Assembly: GCA_035610835.1 (NCBI GenBank)
Contig: CM069445.1
Location: 38,764,656 to 38,828,655, forward strand
Direction of reading: 5' to 3'
DNA from: Ophiura sarsii
Taxonomy: Eukaryota; Echinodermata; Ophiuroidea; Amphilepidida; Ophiuridae
DNA: 64,000 nucleotides
Position 1 is the first letter of the stretch. The number at the start of each line of letters is the position of its first letter. This document shows, piece by piece, positions 35,990 to 46,420 of this stretch. Below the pieces are notes generated by a model. The model searched no databases and had not been told where the DNA came from. It was given only the letters and a program-made list of their open reading frames with translations. A program made the position numbers and the translations under genes.

Positions 35990-36545
35990 CTTTCTTTTAC
36001 AAATTTCTAAAAATTATAAGAACAAAATCACAATTTATAAAAAAAAGATATAAAATTGACGAACATTTTCAAAAGAATTGTAATTTTTTTTAATTTAATA
36101 ATTTTATGATTCACTACATTTCTACAATACTTATCTTAAAATGAACGTCATGAATTGAAAATGCAGACTTGTAAAATCAGCTAAGTTTTGTACAAAAATT
36201 CTTCAGAAGTTCAGGTTTTTCAATTTAAAAAAATCACTGATGGTTATTATTAGGATACAAGTTGGTTGAAGTAAAAATGATGTTTAGGCGGCCCCCAAAA
36301 AACCAAACCCTGTACTACAGGCCCGACTGACCCATTTTTTTAAAAAAAAATTTAAAAATTAATTTTTAAAATGTTCGCCAATTTTTTATATTTTTTATTA
36401 TAAATTATGATTTTTGTTCTTGAAATTTTTAGAAATTTTTAAAAGAAGTTAAAAAAAAGTCACGAAAATGTTGGTGGTGGGGGGGGGGGGGGGGGGGGGG
36501 GGAGCCAGACTGACCAACCCTACCTGCCAGTTTTGTTGTTGCCTT
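35990..36545. mobile_element. Family C relative with an A/T-rich inverted repeat and G run
   Basis: The segment at about 35995-36078 (TTTCTAAAAATT...GACGAACATTTT) is the approximate reverse complement of 36362-36450 (AAAATGTTCGCCAATTTTTTA...AATTTTTAGAAATTT). Between them, at 36284-36350, lies a left-end sequence GGCGGCCCCCAAAAAACC then CCCTGTACTACAGGCCCG and ACTGACCC. A right-end-like CAGACTGACCAACCCTACCTGC follows the G run at 36479-36502. This looks like two overlapping or rearranged family C copies; the exact borders are unresolved. Confidence 0.5.
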
Positions 36546-37118
36546 GTTGTGTTGGATTTTGCATCAGATCTCTTCAATTCAATTCTTCCATGGACAATCT
36601 TTCATGTATTGTACTTGGAAGTTGGAAGAATCAAACTAACTATATGATCCACCATTTTTTGCAGACCTGTAAATCTAACGAGGCAAACAACAAAGATCAA
36701 TTACAAAACCAGTATGAAAACAAATCAAATTACAAAAATACTCTGGAAATAAAAAAACAAGCAAATGAAAGCACTTAAGCAAAGTCTTGGTCCATCAAAC
36801 CGTGTTTGCGTACGATGAAAACCATAATACACATACAGCTGAATCAAATCACACAGTGAAATATATGATTTGAAACTCAAGAATTAACAAGAGGTGTGGG
36901 TTTATCACACGATCCAACCATTACCAAATGCATCATCAGGGTTGAATTGATGTTATGGGTAAAATTTCTGCCAATGAAAAAAAGGCCTCTGTCAGGAGTG
37001 TTAAATATTTGCTTTGGTATTTACCTGCTGAATAGGAAATATTATTGGTCGACTCATTAATTCTCGCTCCTCATCAAGAGAAATAAGGGAAATCATGGGG
37101 TCAGAATCCTATTTGGCC
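36546..37118. other. No recognised feature
   Basis: Nothing supported. Confidence 0.35.
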
Positions 37119-37538
37119 TTAAAGGGGCATAAAGTGGTGTTGACATTTAAAAAAATAAAATAATTTACTTCAGAATTCAAGATGTACATTAAAAATTACC
37201 ATTATTGTTGTTTGTAATCTCAAAAACACAGCAAAACTTGATTAAAACAATACCATCGCTATTTATTGAAACTTTTCTTTAAAACGCCCTCTATGTAAAT
37301 ATGGTTCGCATTATGTATCACGCATACTGCAGGGGGACACTGTCTGCCGTAATATGCTGATGTTGTAAGATCAGCATTTTTTAAATCAACGTTTTGTTGT
37401 ACAAAGAGGGCTGAATTTTCTTAATCCTTATATAGGTGTAAAGTTCATACATGTAATATAATTGTAAAAATATACCAATCCCAGTTTTTATCATAATTGA
37501 GGGTGCAGCCTCCAACACATCTCTTAGTGCCCCTTTAA
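37119..37538. mobile_element. TTAA-ended element, family H copy 3
   Basis: Left TTAAAGGGGCATAAAGTG; right ACATCTCTTAGTGCCCCTTTAA-type end, with TTAA on both sides. It aligns with the 11.5- and 30.7-kb copies but has an extra segment of about 60 bases (about 37255-37330, including GCGCCC-like CGCCCTCTATG) before the GCTGATGTTGTAAGATCAGC hairpin. Confidence 0.75.
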
Positions 37539-37591
37539 CTGTTATCATATTGACTGTTTATTATTAATTCTAAAAAATATTAAATTTCAGC

Positions 37592-38281
37592 TAAGGGGGG
37601 GACTTAAGGAAGTTTTTGATTTGATTTTTTGAATTTTGTGAGTGCTGTAATTATTGAACTATTAATCAAATGTATATAAAAGTATACATTTTTGGAAAGG
37701 AAATGGATCAGAGAATCCAAATTTGGCGTCAATTTTGACCAAAAAAGTAGATTTTTTGAGAAAATCACAAAATTCATTTTTTTTGACCCACATTTTTTTG
37801 AACAAAGCTAACAAAAAATAATTTTGAGTAAAAAATGGCAAAATCACTTTATAATGATGTTAAGACACTAATGAAGGGACGATTTTTAATTTTTAAAACT
37901 GAATCTAATATTTTTGAAAATTTTGACCAAAAAGGGCCAAAAAACGTGAAAATGGATTTTTAATTTTTTAACACTTTTTTGTCCAAATTTCAAAAAATAT
38001 TGGATTAGATTAAAATTTTAAAAATCGTCCCTCCAGTAGTGTCTTAACATCATCATCAAGTGATTTGAGCATTTTTAACTCAAAATTATGTTTGTTAGCT
38101 TTGTTCAAAAAAATTGGGTCAAAAAAGTGAATCAACAATTTTGGTCAAAATTGATGCCAAATTTGAATTCTCTGATCCATTTCCTTTCCAAAAAGGTATA
38201 CTTTTATACACATTTGAGTCATGGTTCAATAATTACAGCACTAACAAAATTCAACAAAAAACTTCCTTAAGTCCCCCCTTA
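37592..38281. mobile_element. 690-bp foldback (long palindrome) element
   Basis: The left end TAAGGGGGGGACTTAAGGAAG is inverted at the right as CTTCCTTAAGTCCCCCCTTA. The inversion continues inward for about 330 bases per arm, for example GTATACATTTTTGGAAAGG against CCTTTCCAAAAAGGTATAC and GGGACGATTTTTAATTTT against AAAATTTTAAAAATCGTCCC. The spacer at the centre is only about 50 bases. Any transcript through it would fold into a long hairpin. No coding capacity. The arms differ at many positions, so it is not newly formed. Confidence 0.8.
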
Positions 38282-39517
38282 ACAACTTTTTAGTCATGCT
38301 GCATGCGCTGGTGGCCCAATAATATGCTAGCCCTATCTTATTTTCATTTTCTGATGTATAAGCCTAAGCATGCACAAATATGTGCTAGTATGTTCTTTGA
38401 GATATTCTTTGAGAATACTAAAAGAACTTATCAATTTCATATTCAACTGCCATTTTGTTTTCCTCCAACATAGACATTAGGTACACACGCGCACGACCAT
38501 TACAAAACTATTGCAGAAAAAACTTGGGAGAAGTGTTTCTCCTACCCTGCAGACACAAATGTTTTCAAAATTGCCAGATGAATTGCTTTTTTGGGGGGCG
38601 AAGCCACCCTTATAGCATGAGATTGCAAAAACTTACACATTTTGGTCTTTCTAGACATAAGTGGGGGCCGCCATGTTTGTAGTCTTTGTAAATTACATGT
38701 ACCTATGCAGTTTATTTCAGCAGTACCCGCAGTCTGTGCTGGAGTCAAAGCTATATTTGTTTAGTTGATTAGAGATGTGCTACTCCCAACAGAGAGACAT
38801 ACCGATAATAGCTTATCTTGTTTGACTAGCTTATCTTGTTTGACCAAGGTCATATATACCTAGATTGTTCTTCAGACTGTACCACCCCCCCCCCCCCCCC
38901 CCCTCCCCCTCCATGCACACAAATCAACTTTATTGGTTTCCTGTACTATTTTTAGACTGCTGTGTTTTGATTCTTTTTTTGGTTTGAATTATAGAAAATA
39001 CATACACACTTTTCCCTGGTATTTTGGTATGAAACGGGTTACAAAACATGCTTCTTTCTCTTGGATCGCCCCATTCTATTTCAATGGAATTTTTATTTAA
39101 AGTTATGCTCGCACACTAAAATTGGGAAGGCTTACATTTTCAAAATAGATATAATAAAAACTAGTAATGTAATTTTTAACACCGTTACCTCTCATCTTTT
39201 AGCTTTATAAGAAAGGGTTTTGAAACATAATTTTGACTTGTTGAAAGGGCCTACATTTTCTTTGTTAATGCAAAATGTTTTTTGAATTTTGAACAAAAAA
39301 TACCCTTGAAACATAACATACTGGGGCATTATCTTAATTTTCTATGCCAATCCTTTGCGTTGCATACACCTTTGAAATCAAAGAGAAATCACTGAGTTAC
39401 CGATAATTTTAATTTGATTTATAAAATAGCCAGGTGTGAAAGTAAAAGAATGTAAATAATCACTTTTTGAAATCAATTAGCAAAACCATTAGCAAGCTGC
39501 ATAATTAATACTGCATG
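38282..39517. other. Mostly unrecognised; short duplication and a C run
   Basis: TAGCTTATCTTGTTTGAC is present twice in tandem at about 38809-38844. A 20-base C run occupies 38884-38903. No gene supported. Confidence 0.5.
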
Positions 39518-39742
39518 TACTGTAAAAAGTTAAGATTTTGTGTGATTAATGTGTTTGTTCTTCGCCGATTTAGAACCATTTTGTTGGTTTTACTTCCCAG
39601 ATGGAAATCTTATACCTAGACTTAGACACAAAAGAATAAATACCCTCATTTATTTGGTTTTTTTCTTCTTTTTTCCCCAGTAACTGCTTGAAGCACAAAA
39701 CATGAACATTAATGTGGTTGGAAAATATTAATTTTTACAGTA
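39518..39742. mobile_element. TACTGTA (mariner-like) MITE
   Basis: Left TACTGTAAAAAGTTAAGATT, right AATATTAATTTTTACAGTA, TA-bordered. The ends share the outer decamer with the other TACTGTA elements, but the inner TIR differs (no TTCGC words near the ends), so it is a separate subfamily. Confidence 0.65.
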
Positions 39743-41138
39743 TTGCACAATTCCGTTGGTACGTCGTCGGTGTAGTTATCCTTCTCCGGCTTCTGATAGA
39801 TCTTAAAGATATCCTCTTTATGCCTTTGGGCATCGCGAGGATACCTTTAGGCAGACATACGATGCTGGGAGCACAAAACTAAACCATATGTGGATAGGAG
39901 ATACTTACATACACTGCGTGAGGCACTACTGTTTGTTTTACCATATTAAATTCAAAGCTTACTAGTCTCAAAATGCCTTCGGAAATTCAAAGCTATAAAT
40001 GTTTTTCTAAATGCAACTCGAGTACCGCGGCAACGTTTTGTGGCAAACCTTTTTATCTTACGCTGACGAACATTCACACCCTTCAAAAGCAAGAATTTGG
40101 TGGAAATCTTTTTAAATTTTCCAATTAAGATTGATTTACATACTTTGTATGTAAACATGTTTAGATGTTTTAATTTCATGAGACGAACACCCAGATGTAC
40201 ACTTATTTGATTACAGACACTCTGCAATTTGGTAATTTCTAGAAAAGTATCAAAAATAGTCTACTTTTCATAATATCAAATTCATTGAATAAATTCTCAA
40301 ATTGATATTTTAGTAATTGTGTCAAATTCCTTTTGAAACTTTGCTTGCGTAGCATTACCAAACAAATTTAACATACCCTATTTCCTGTACAAAACCGTAA
40401 CTGGATCTTATATTCAAGGGGAATGTTCAAAACCCATGATAAGGCTCTGCTAACGGAATCCATAAATGAAAGCCAGAGGGGATTGCCAAGATTAAATTTC
40501 TTGTTGGGAAATGAATAATTTCATGTAATCCTATTTGGATCAAACACATTATTAAAATTATTCATTTTGATACATTGTGTATAACGTCAAGAGCCTTGAC
40601 CAGTCTGTCACTGGCCAAATCTTTTCCAAAAATCTACTTATAATAACAGCCCTAATTAACCATTCAGTCAGAAAGTATATTTTTGTGAAGTTCACATGGA
40701 TCTATAATAAGGTCTTAAAAGGTTACACAAATATCAGAATAGTTAGGCTGGAATGCATCAAGGTGATTAAAGGCCGGTTTAGATGGGCTTTAAACCCCTG
40801 CAACAGACTTCTGATAAAGAGCGCCCTCCGAGTTCCAAGTTAATTTGTCCATGTAAGGGGACGAGGGACAGTCTGTCCATGTGTTTTTTCTCCACATGTG
40901 TTTTTTCGTCCACAAAATACTGTCAAAATCAGACATTTTAAAGAAAGAATTGTAACAAAACAGTTCCAAACATATCCATATTTCAATTTGTTCTTTGTTG
41001 AAAAATTGCCGAACATTTGAATGGTTTGGTATTTAGGGCCTCTAGAATAGGGATTTTGTTGTCACCTTTAGTTAAAAATATTGCCCAGTTGTATCTGTCA
41101 TCATAAAACTAAAATACATTCCCAATGGTAAAGTGATA
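39743..41138. other. No recognised feature
   Basis: A 91-codon minus frame at 39952-40227 has no recognisable motif. CATGTGTTTTTTC is repeated twice at about 40879-40907. Nothing else supported. Confidence 0.35.
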
Positions 41139-41450
41139 TTAAAGGTGTATGATCCGATCACTTTGGATTTTTTTTCTTCACATCAGTAATTTTACCATAT
41201 TTTTGTCATTATATCTGTAAAATCTTATGAGCAAGATATGTTAGACGTTAAAGGCCAACATGCAGTGAATTACCGGCAAAGGTGGTTAACCACCCGGCTA
41301 GTTTGTATGCTACTCAATTGCAAATTTTGTGTCACCTTGTGCTTCTAAATAAGAACCATTGGCGTTATGCAACTCAAACTTTGGAATATGACTATTTTAA
41401 GGATGATCCTTCATGTAGAATAGAAAACATCACATTGAAAATCGGGCCAG
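41139..41450. mobile_element. TTAA-ended element, family J copy 3 (right end lost)
   Basis: Starts TTAAAGGTGTATGATCCGAT and follows the 18.4- and 27.8-kb copies, including GGTGGTTAACCACC, CTACTCAATTG and GTAGAATAGAAAAC, up to GAAAATCGGG at about 41447. The last 15 bases of the family, GTCATCTACCTTTAA, are replaced by other sequence. A hAT-like element is inserted about 20 bases further on. Confidence 0.7.
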
Positions 41451-41468
41451 AAATCGTAAACACCTATA

Positions 41469-41482
41469 CAGGCCCGTAACTA

Positions 41483-41522
<40 letters not shown>

Positions 41523-41785
41523 CGGGGGGGGCGGGGGGAGGGGGGGGGGGCGGACCCAAATTCTTTTTTTTTGTACCAATGTACCTTTTTTTTTGTACCA
41601 ATGTACCTTTTTTGGTACCATTGTACCTTTTTTGGTAGCAATGTACCATTTTTTGTTACTAATGTACCTTTTTTGTGTGAAAACGCCCCCCCCACCCACC
41701 CCAATTTCCCAATTTCAATTTCCGAAAAACGGCCATTTCCCATTGAGTAAAGCGTTTTTTGGGCCGTTTGGACTAAAACATGTCC

Positions 41786-41819
<34 letters not shown>

Positions 41820-41951
41820 CTCTCAAAATGTCTGGGATGACTTTAATTTTCTTGGGGGGCAACCTTTTACAATTTTTTTTGGTACTAATGTACCTTTTCC
41901 GGAAAATACGCCCCCCCCCCCCCCCCAAAAAAAATCCTGCTTACGGGCCTG
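41469..41951. mobile_element. hAT-like MITE with perfect 8-bp TSD and G/C-run arms
   Basis: The element begins CAGGCCCGTAACTAG and ends CTTACGGGCCTG. CACCTATA stands immediately left (41461-41468) and right (41952-41959), a perfect 8-bp duplication diagnostic of hAT-type insertion. Just inside the left end is a G tract of about 70 bases with a few C and A interruptions (41483-41553). Towards the right are C runs at 41789-41818 and 41911-41926, so the ends could pair over a long distance. Between them a TTTTTTGGTACCAATGTACC-like word is repeated five or six times. Proline-rich frames across the runs are artefacts. The solo end at 12339-12420 belongs to the same family. Confidence 0.85.
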
Positions 41952-41959
41952 CACCTATA

Positions 41960-42656
41960 CCTATAACACTAATTTCCTCAAAACAATATATGAAATATAT
42001 TTATGTGAAATACATCCCTCACCAAAAAAAAAGCATGTCACATCTGCTACAGTGAGAATAGGAAGGAAGGAAAAAGATGATCCCTTCAAATGATTTGAAA
42101 CCACATGAAAACCAATACAACAAATCCAATTGTCCTCAAATCATCGTTGATAGATTGGACCCAAATATATCACTTTCTACCCACACATAAACCATTTTTA
42201 TTGCAAAATCTGGAGAGCATATCAAAATTCAAGTCATGTACTTTTACACTACTGAAGTAAAACTGTATCGTAACCCAGTTATCTGATCGTGTTACGATGT
42301 GCGTATGATACTTTCATTTTTTTGTAAAGGATAGGATTGATTTGGAAATAAATAGGGCATCATATTATCTCAAAGACATAGGCGGTTTGAAATTGAATGA
42401 GCCAGCAATAACTGGACAGAAAGTTGGAAATGTCAACCAACGTGATAAGTGAACAAATATGTTTTCATTTTCAAACCACACATACACGCACACAAAATAA
42501 TAGAAAATACAAAAATTAAACCTTTGTGAAAAAACCGCGTTCCAACAACATTTTTCAAATGGACAATTTTAAAGCAATAATGTATGAGCATATGCAACAA
42601 CCGAAATGGTAGGATACTCTATAGTTTAATCAAAAAACACTTACTCATTAAATAGT
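41960..42656. other. No recognised feature
   Basis: Nothing supported. Confidence 0.35.
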
Positions 42657-43360
42657 TCATTCATTCATTTTATGTATTGTATATATAGGCCTCTGGCCCT
42701 TCATACTACATGGTACAAAAATTATAAATACGCATACATAATAAACAATCTTTACTGTGCTATGCTATCATCAAAGGATTCAATATACAAATCATAATCA
42801 ATTAAATTAAATATCTTCTCTTATCTTCATTGCAGTGAATACAAATTGAGCAAGGTTTTTAATATCAGTACTTTTTGGAGAACTCATGAGTTGGTTGAAA
42901 TTCTCATGCGTTGGGTGTCTGGTGTACCATAGTTGAGATGTATCTATTACGTAAAGTGTTATATTGGTTACAAATAATAACATCTTCTACATTACCATCA
43001 TTACACACTAAATATTTCCAATCTTTTGGATCTATTCCATGTCTTCTACCGGTTTCAATGCAACATCTTAATTTTGAAAGATAACGGCGATGTGACGCAT
43101 TTGTGATAACTGATAAGTATTTTTCAGGTGATAATTGATTTTTGAAATTACGATATGTCCTTAATTTATCAAAAGTAGAAATATCGGCAAACCAATTTTG
43201 TTGCGCGGTATCCTGGATATGTTGCTTAAACATAGGCCTACTTAGAAACATATTTACATCTCCAACACATTGATTATACCATACATATCCAAATCCATGA
43301 TTAAAAAGTATACATTTGATCTCAGTTGGTGTGATTAAGTTTGTACAATTCAAAATTAAT
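42657..43360 (-). pseudogene. 3' end of a second LINE: RT C-terminal domain plus UTR and tail
   Basis: An uninterrupted minus-strand frame of 149 codons (43353-42904) matches the C-terminal region that follows the polymerase domain in many invertebrate LINE ORF2 proteins. It has LRTYRNFKNQLSPEKYLS, then an R-rich LSKLRC block, then a degenerate zinc-knuckle-like segment with two Cys (LVCNDGNVEDVIIC) and NQYNTLRNRYIS. In the family the knuckle usually carries a further Cys pair and a His; here that His appears lost. After the stop come about 240 bases of 3' UTR and a (GAAT)n-like tail (plus-strand TTCATTCATTCATT at 42657-42670). The polymerase and endonuclease parts are absent, so it is a 5'-truncated insertion. 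The intact frame suggests it is younger than the 13-kb fragment. Confidence 0.7.
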
Positions 43361-44327
43361 TAATTGTTATGAAAACAAATTCCCTTTAGTTTTCGTGCAA
43401 AAAAAGTTCCAAACCCCACTTTTGAAATCAAAATCAGGTTGCACCCACTTCCCCTGTAGCTCTCTACTCCTGTACTGATATTAACAAGAACAGTTGTCAT
43501 GTTGTCAAATTAGGAATAAAAACCGGCGTAACATATCAACTCTCTACTAATTGGGAAGAAAACGTGCCAGATCTTCAAAGAAAATGTGCATTTTGTGGGA
43601 CTGTGTGCACGTTTCCACAAGAAACTGATACTTATAAATCTAGGTCTTAGAGCAAGATTGCTTTCACCCTCAAAAGCTGCCATTTGTTCAGAGTGCAGAT
43701 TGACCATGCTCTTCCAATAATTTTAACACTTTCCACGCAGCAGGCGCCTGCAGACGACATTCTAAAATTTCACAAAATGTTTCAAAAAACATTATTGAAT
43801 TTCATTACCGTACACTGTAAAAATAAGTTAGTCATTCAGTCCGATTAATTAGTCAAAGTGACAAACTTGGCTTAGTAATACGTTTTGACTAATTTACTAG
43901 GTACCTGGACTAATTTAAATTGTCTAGTGACTTATTCAGTAAGTCATTCAGACGAACTTGGCTTAGTAATACGTTTTGACTAATTTACTAGGTACCTGGA
44001 CTAATTTTAAATTGTCTAGTGACTTATTCAATAAGTCATTCAGTCTGAGTCTTGGTCAAAATTAAGAACTTTCTTGGTCATATATTTAGACTAATTATAT
44101 CATAGTCCTGGACGAATTTTAATTTCCAATGACTTATTTAGTTAGTCATTTAGTCCAATAAATTAGTCACAATGAACAAATGTACTTAGCCATAAGCTGA
44201 CTAATTATAAAAATAGTCATTCAGTCCGATTAATTAGTCAAAGTGACGAACTTGGCTTAGTAGAAAACGTAAGTCGCGCACTGCATGATGGATGATAACC
44301 GATGAACTGGCAACACTATTTTTGCAG

Positions 44328-44445
44328 AGATCATCGCGGTGAATTTGTGCGAGCAGCCGACGAGAAAACAGGCCAAAAAGAAGCCTTTTATGCCTCTAAT
44401 TTCGATGTAAACATTATCCGAGCTGGTTCCTCTTGTAGTAGGCTG
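44328..44445 (+). other. Exon-like segment inside the 2.45-kb element
   Basis: A pyrimidine-rich stretch ending TATTTTTGCAG precedes an open segment of 118 bases that ends in a donor-like CTG|GTAAGA. In the frame starting at 44329 it reads without stops (begins DHRGEFVRAADEKTGQ, ends RAGSSCSRL) and is richer in CpG than its surroundings. A further GTAAGT lies upstream at 44266. I recognise no protein family. It could be a host exon captured by the element, or chance. Confidence 0.25.
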
Positions 44446-44870
44446 GTAAGAGAAACTTTCTGGACGCCTCTCGTCATATGAATTTGTGTTTTTAGCGATG
44501 AATCGACATGAAACTTGTCGCCATAAAACACCACGCAAATTGCGTGTACAATTTCCTATGCTATTATATGGTACCGTAATACACGTAGGTAGGCCTACGT
44601 GATTTGCATGTTAATTTACTGGTATTTTAGGTCAAGAAATTGAGCATTTATTCTTATTTTTAAATTACCGAACATCGCCTATACCATGGTAATGAATGCT
44701 GTTGATGTATGTCATAAGCTTACAGGCTATGCACTCGTTTAAAATAGCTCGTGATGTAGTAGGCCTAGCCCCCGGCCTAGCCTATCTATTTTATTTTTTA
44801 TTTCCAAAAACTAACAGTTAAAAGTAAAAATAAACTTTTGAATTTCAACTGAATTTGGATCTCCCTATTC

Positions 44871-44872
<2 letters not shown>

Positions 44873-44921
<49 letters not shown>
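44873..44921. repeat. (CAAT)n microsatellite
   Basis: About twelve perfect AATC/CAAT tetranucleotides within the non-heptamer core of the 2.45-kb element. Confidence 0.95.
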
Positions 44922-44923
<2 letters not shown>

Positions 44924-45307
44924 TAAACCTAGTCCACATAAAGGCTCATGTTATTGTTAACAACATTAGAATGTGAACATTGTATCAAATATGCTTTGCG
45001 CAGAAACGCCTCTGACAAATAGAATTGAAATGCAAAAGAATGTGTTCTTTGTTTTTGTTGTGTTATCTGATTTCACCAAAATGTTGACATGTATTTAATC
45101 AGTCAAAGCAGTGAATAAACATGCAAGTTTTGATTCTGCATCCAGTTTACTGTTTTATGCATAATATTGATGATCAGTATTACCAGCTTTTAGTCATGTA
45201 CAACCTTTTAATGTAAAATCCCTAAAAGCAATGACAACCATTCAAGTAAAGTCATCCTAACTTGGTTATTGCAACCTATATTATGTTGTAATTCTTAACT
45301 AGCCATT

Positions 45308-45802
45308 CAAATCATAATGACTTAAATGGTTAGTCACTGCTATAGCTGACTGCAAATCATAATGACTTAAATGGTTAGTCATTGCTATAGCTGACTGCAA
45401 ATCATAATGACTTAAATGGTTAGTCATTGCTATAGCTGACTGCAAATCATAATGACTTAAATGGTTAGTCACTGCTATAGCTGACTGCAAATCATAATGA
45501 CTTAAATGGTTAGTCATTGCTATAGCTGACTGCAAATCATAATGACTTAAATGGTTAGTCACTGCTATAGCTGACTGCAAATCATAATGACTTAAATGGT
45601 TAGTCATTGCTATAGCTGACTGCAAATCATAATGACTTAAATGGTTAGTCATTGCTATAGCTGACTGCAAATCATAATTACTTAAATGGTTAGTCACTGC
45701 TATAGCTGACTGCAAATCATAATGACTTAAATGGTTAGTCACTGCTATAGCTGGCTGCAAATCATAATGACTTAAATGGTTAGTCATTACTATAGCTGAC
45801 TA
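45308..45802. repeat. 45-bp satellite, 11 copies, inside the 2.45-kb element
   Basis: Units start at 45308 and then every 45 bases. Each begins AAATCATAATGACTTAAATG, continues GTTAGTCA, then C or T, and closes TGCTATAGCTGACTGC. Each contains an inverted pair TGACT...AGTCA. Most copies differ only by the C/T choice after TTAGTCA, so amplification is recent. Because 45 is divisible by three, one minus-strand frame stays open for 162 codons as a 15-residue repeat; that frame is a by-product and not a gene call. Confidence 0.95.
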
Positions 45803-46420
45803 AATGAGAAATGTGCATGACTAATGTTTAGTCATTTTAGACATCGATTGCTCTACTAATATTTATTTGTCAACCCTAACCTATATTGTTTAGTCATTTC
45901 ATTGACTGACTTAATTACAATAGTCATCTGACTACTAACAAAAGTCACCTGACTAGCAAGAAAAGTCACCTGACTAGCAAGAAAAGTCACCGGACTAGCA
46001 AGAAAAGTCACCTGACTAACATGAAAAATTGTGTGACTAACATGAAAAGTCGTGTGACTAAGAAAAAAGGGTCGCCTGACTAATGGTCTAAGTTGCTTGA
46101 CTAATAAGAAAAGTCATCTGACTAGTAAATAAAGTCAACCTTCGTGTATAGATGACCGATTTTTGTTAGTCACTTGAGATATTTGACCAATTTAAATGGC
46201 TCCTAATAGACATAGTTGAGGACTAATTTTTTTTGGTCAAAATGACTAAGATTTTTTTACAGTGTATTTGGAATCACCATGAGAAATACATTGAAATAAG
46301 TACAAATATGCCTTAGTATTGGTTCAGTTATCATTGAGATAGACTTTGAAAATTGGGAAAGGTTTCTGAAAAATCTGTTATGCATATGGTAAAACTATAA
46401 TAGCCAATAAAGTAAGTGTT

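Larger units (their letters stand above)
43813..46264. mobile_element. 2.45-kb TA-flanked element built from TTAGTCA heptamers
   Basis: Left end CACTGTAAAAATAAGTTAGT; right end GACTAAGATTTTTTTACAGTG; TA on both sides (43811-43812 and 46265-46266). The empty site is preserved in the homologous repeat at 22.9 kb, so borders are precise. At least two dozen TTAGTCA or TGACTAA heptamers occur in two blocks, 43813-44250 and 45308-46264, plus many one-mismatch forms (TGACTAG, TTAGTCG-like). They include two roughly 91-bp tandem units at 43864-44047 and an 11-copy 45-bp array. At both extremities the heptamer has the same orientation relative to the end. Between the blocks, 44262-45290 lacks the motif and looks like unrelated DNA. 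TA target and CACTGTAAAAA ends suggest mobilisation by a mariner-type transposase, which is not encoded here. Confidence 0.85.
43724..46420. mobile_element. Family E MITE copy split by the 2.45-kb element
   Basis: The left half is 43724-43812, TAACACTTTCCACGC through CATTACCGTA. The right half is 46267-46420, TTTGGAATCACCATGAGAA through the decayed AGTAAGTGTT end. Joined, they align with the uninterrupted copy at 22929-23176. The interruption lies exactly at a TA dinucleotide. Confidence 0.75.

Noticed and set aside
41430..41743. Minus-strand frames rich in proline across 41430-41743
   Set aside because: They are translations of the G tract inside the hAT-like element. The overlapping frames encode the same homopolymer and none has any other content.
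41593..42093. 166-codon plus-strand frame
   Set aside because: It reads through repeated TGTACC words and C runs of the hAT-like element and out of its right border.
45299..45787. 162-codon repetitive minus-strand frame
   Set aside because: It is the 45-bp satellite read in frame; unit length divisible by three explains its openness. No start context or domain supports a gene.
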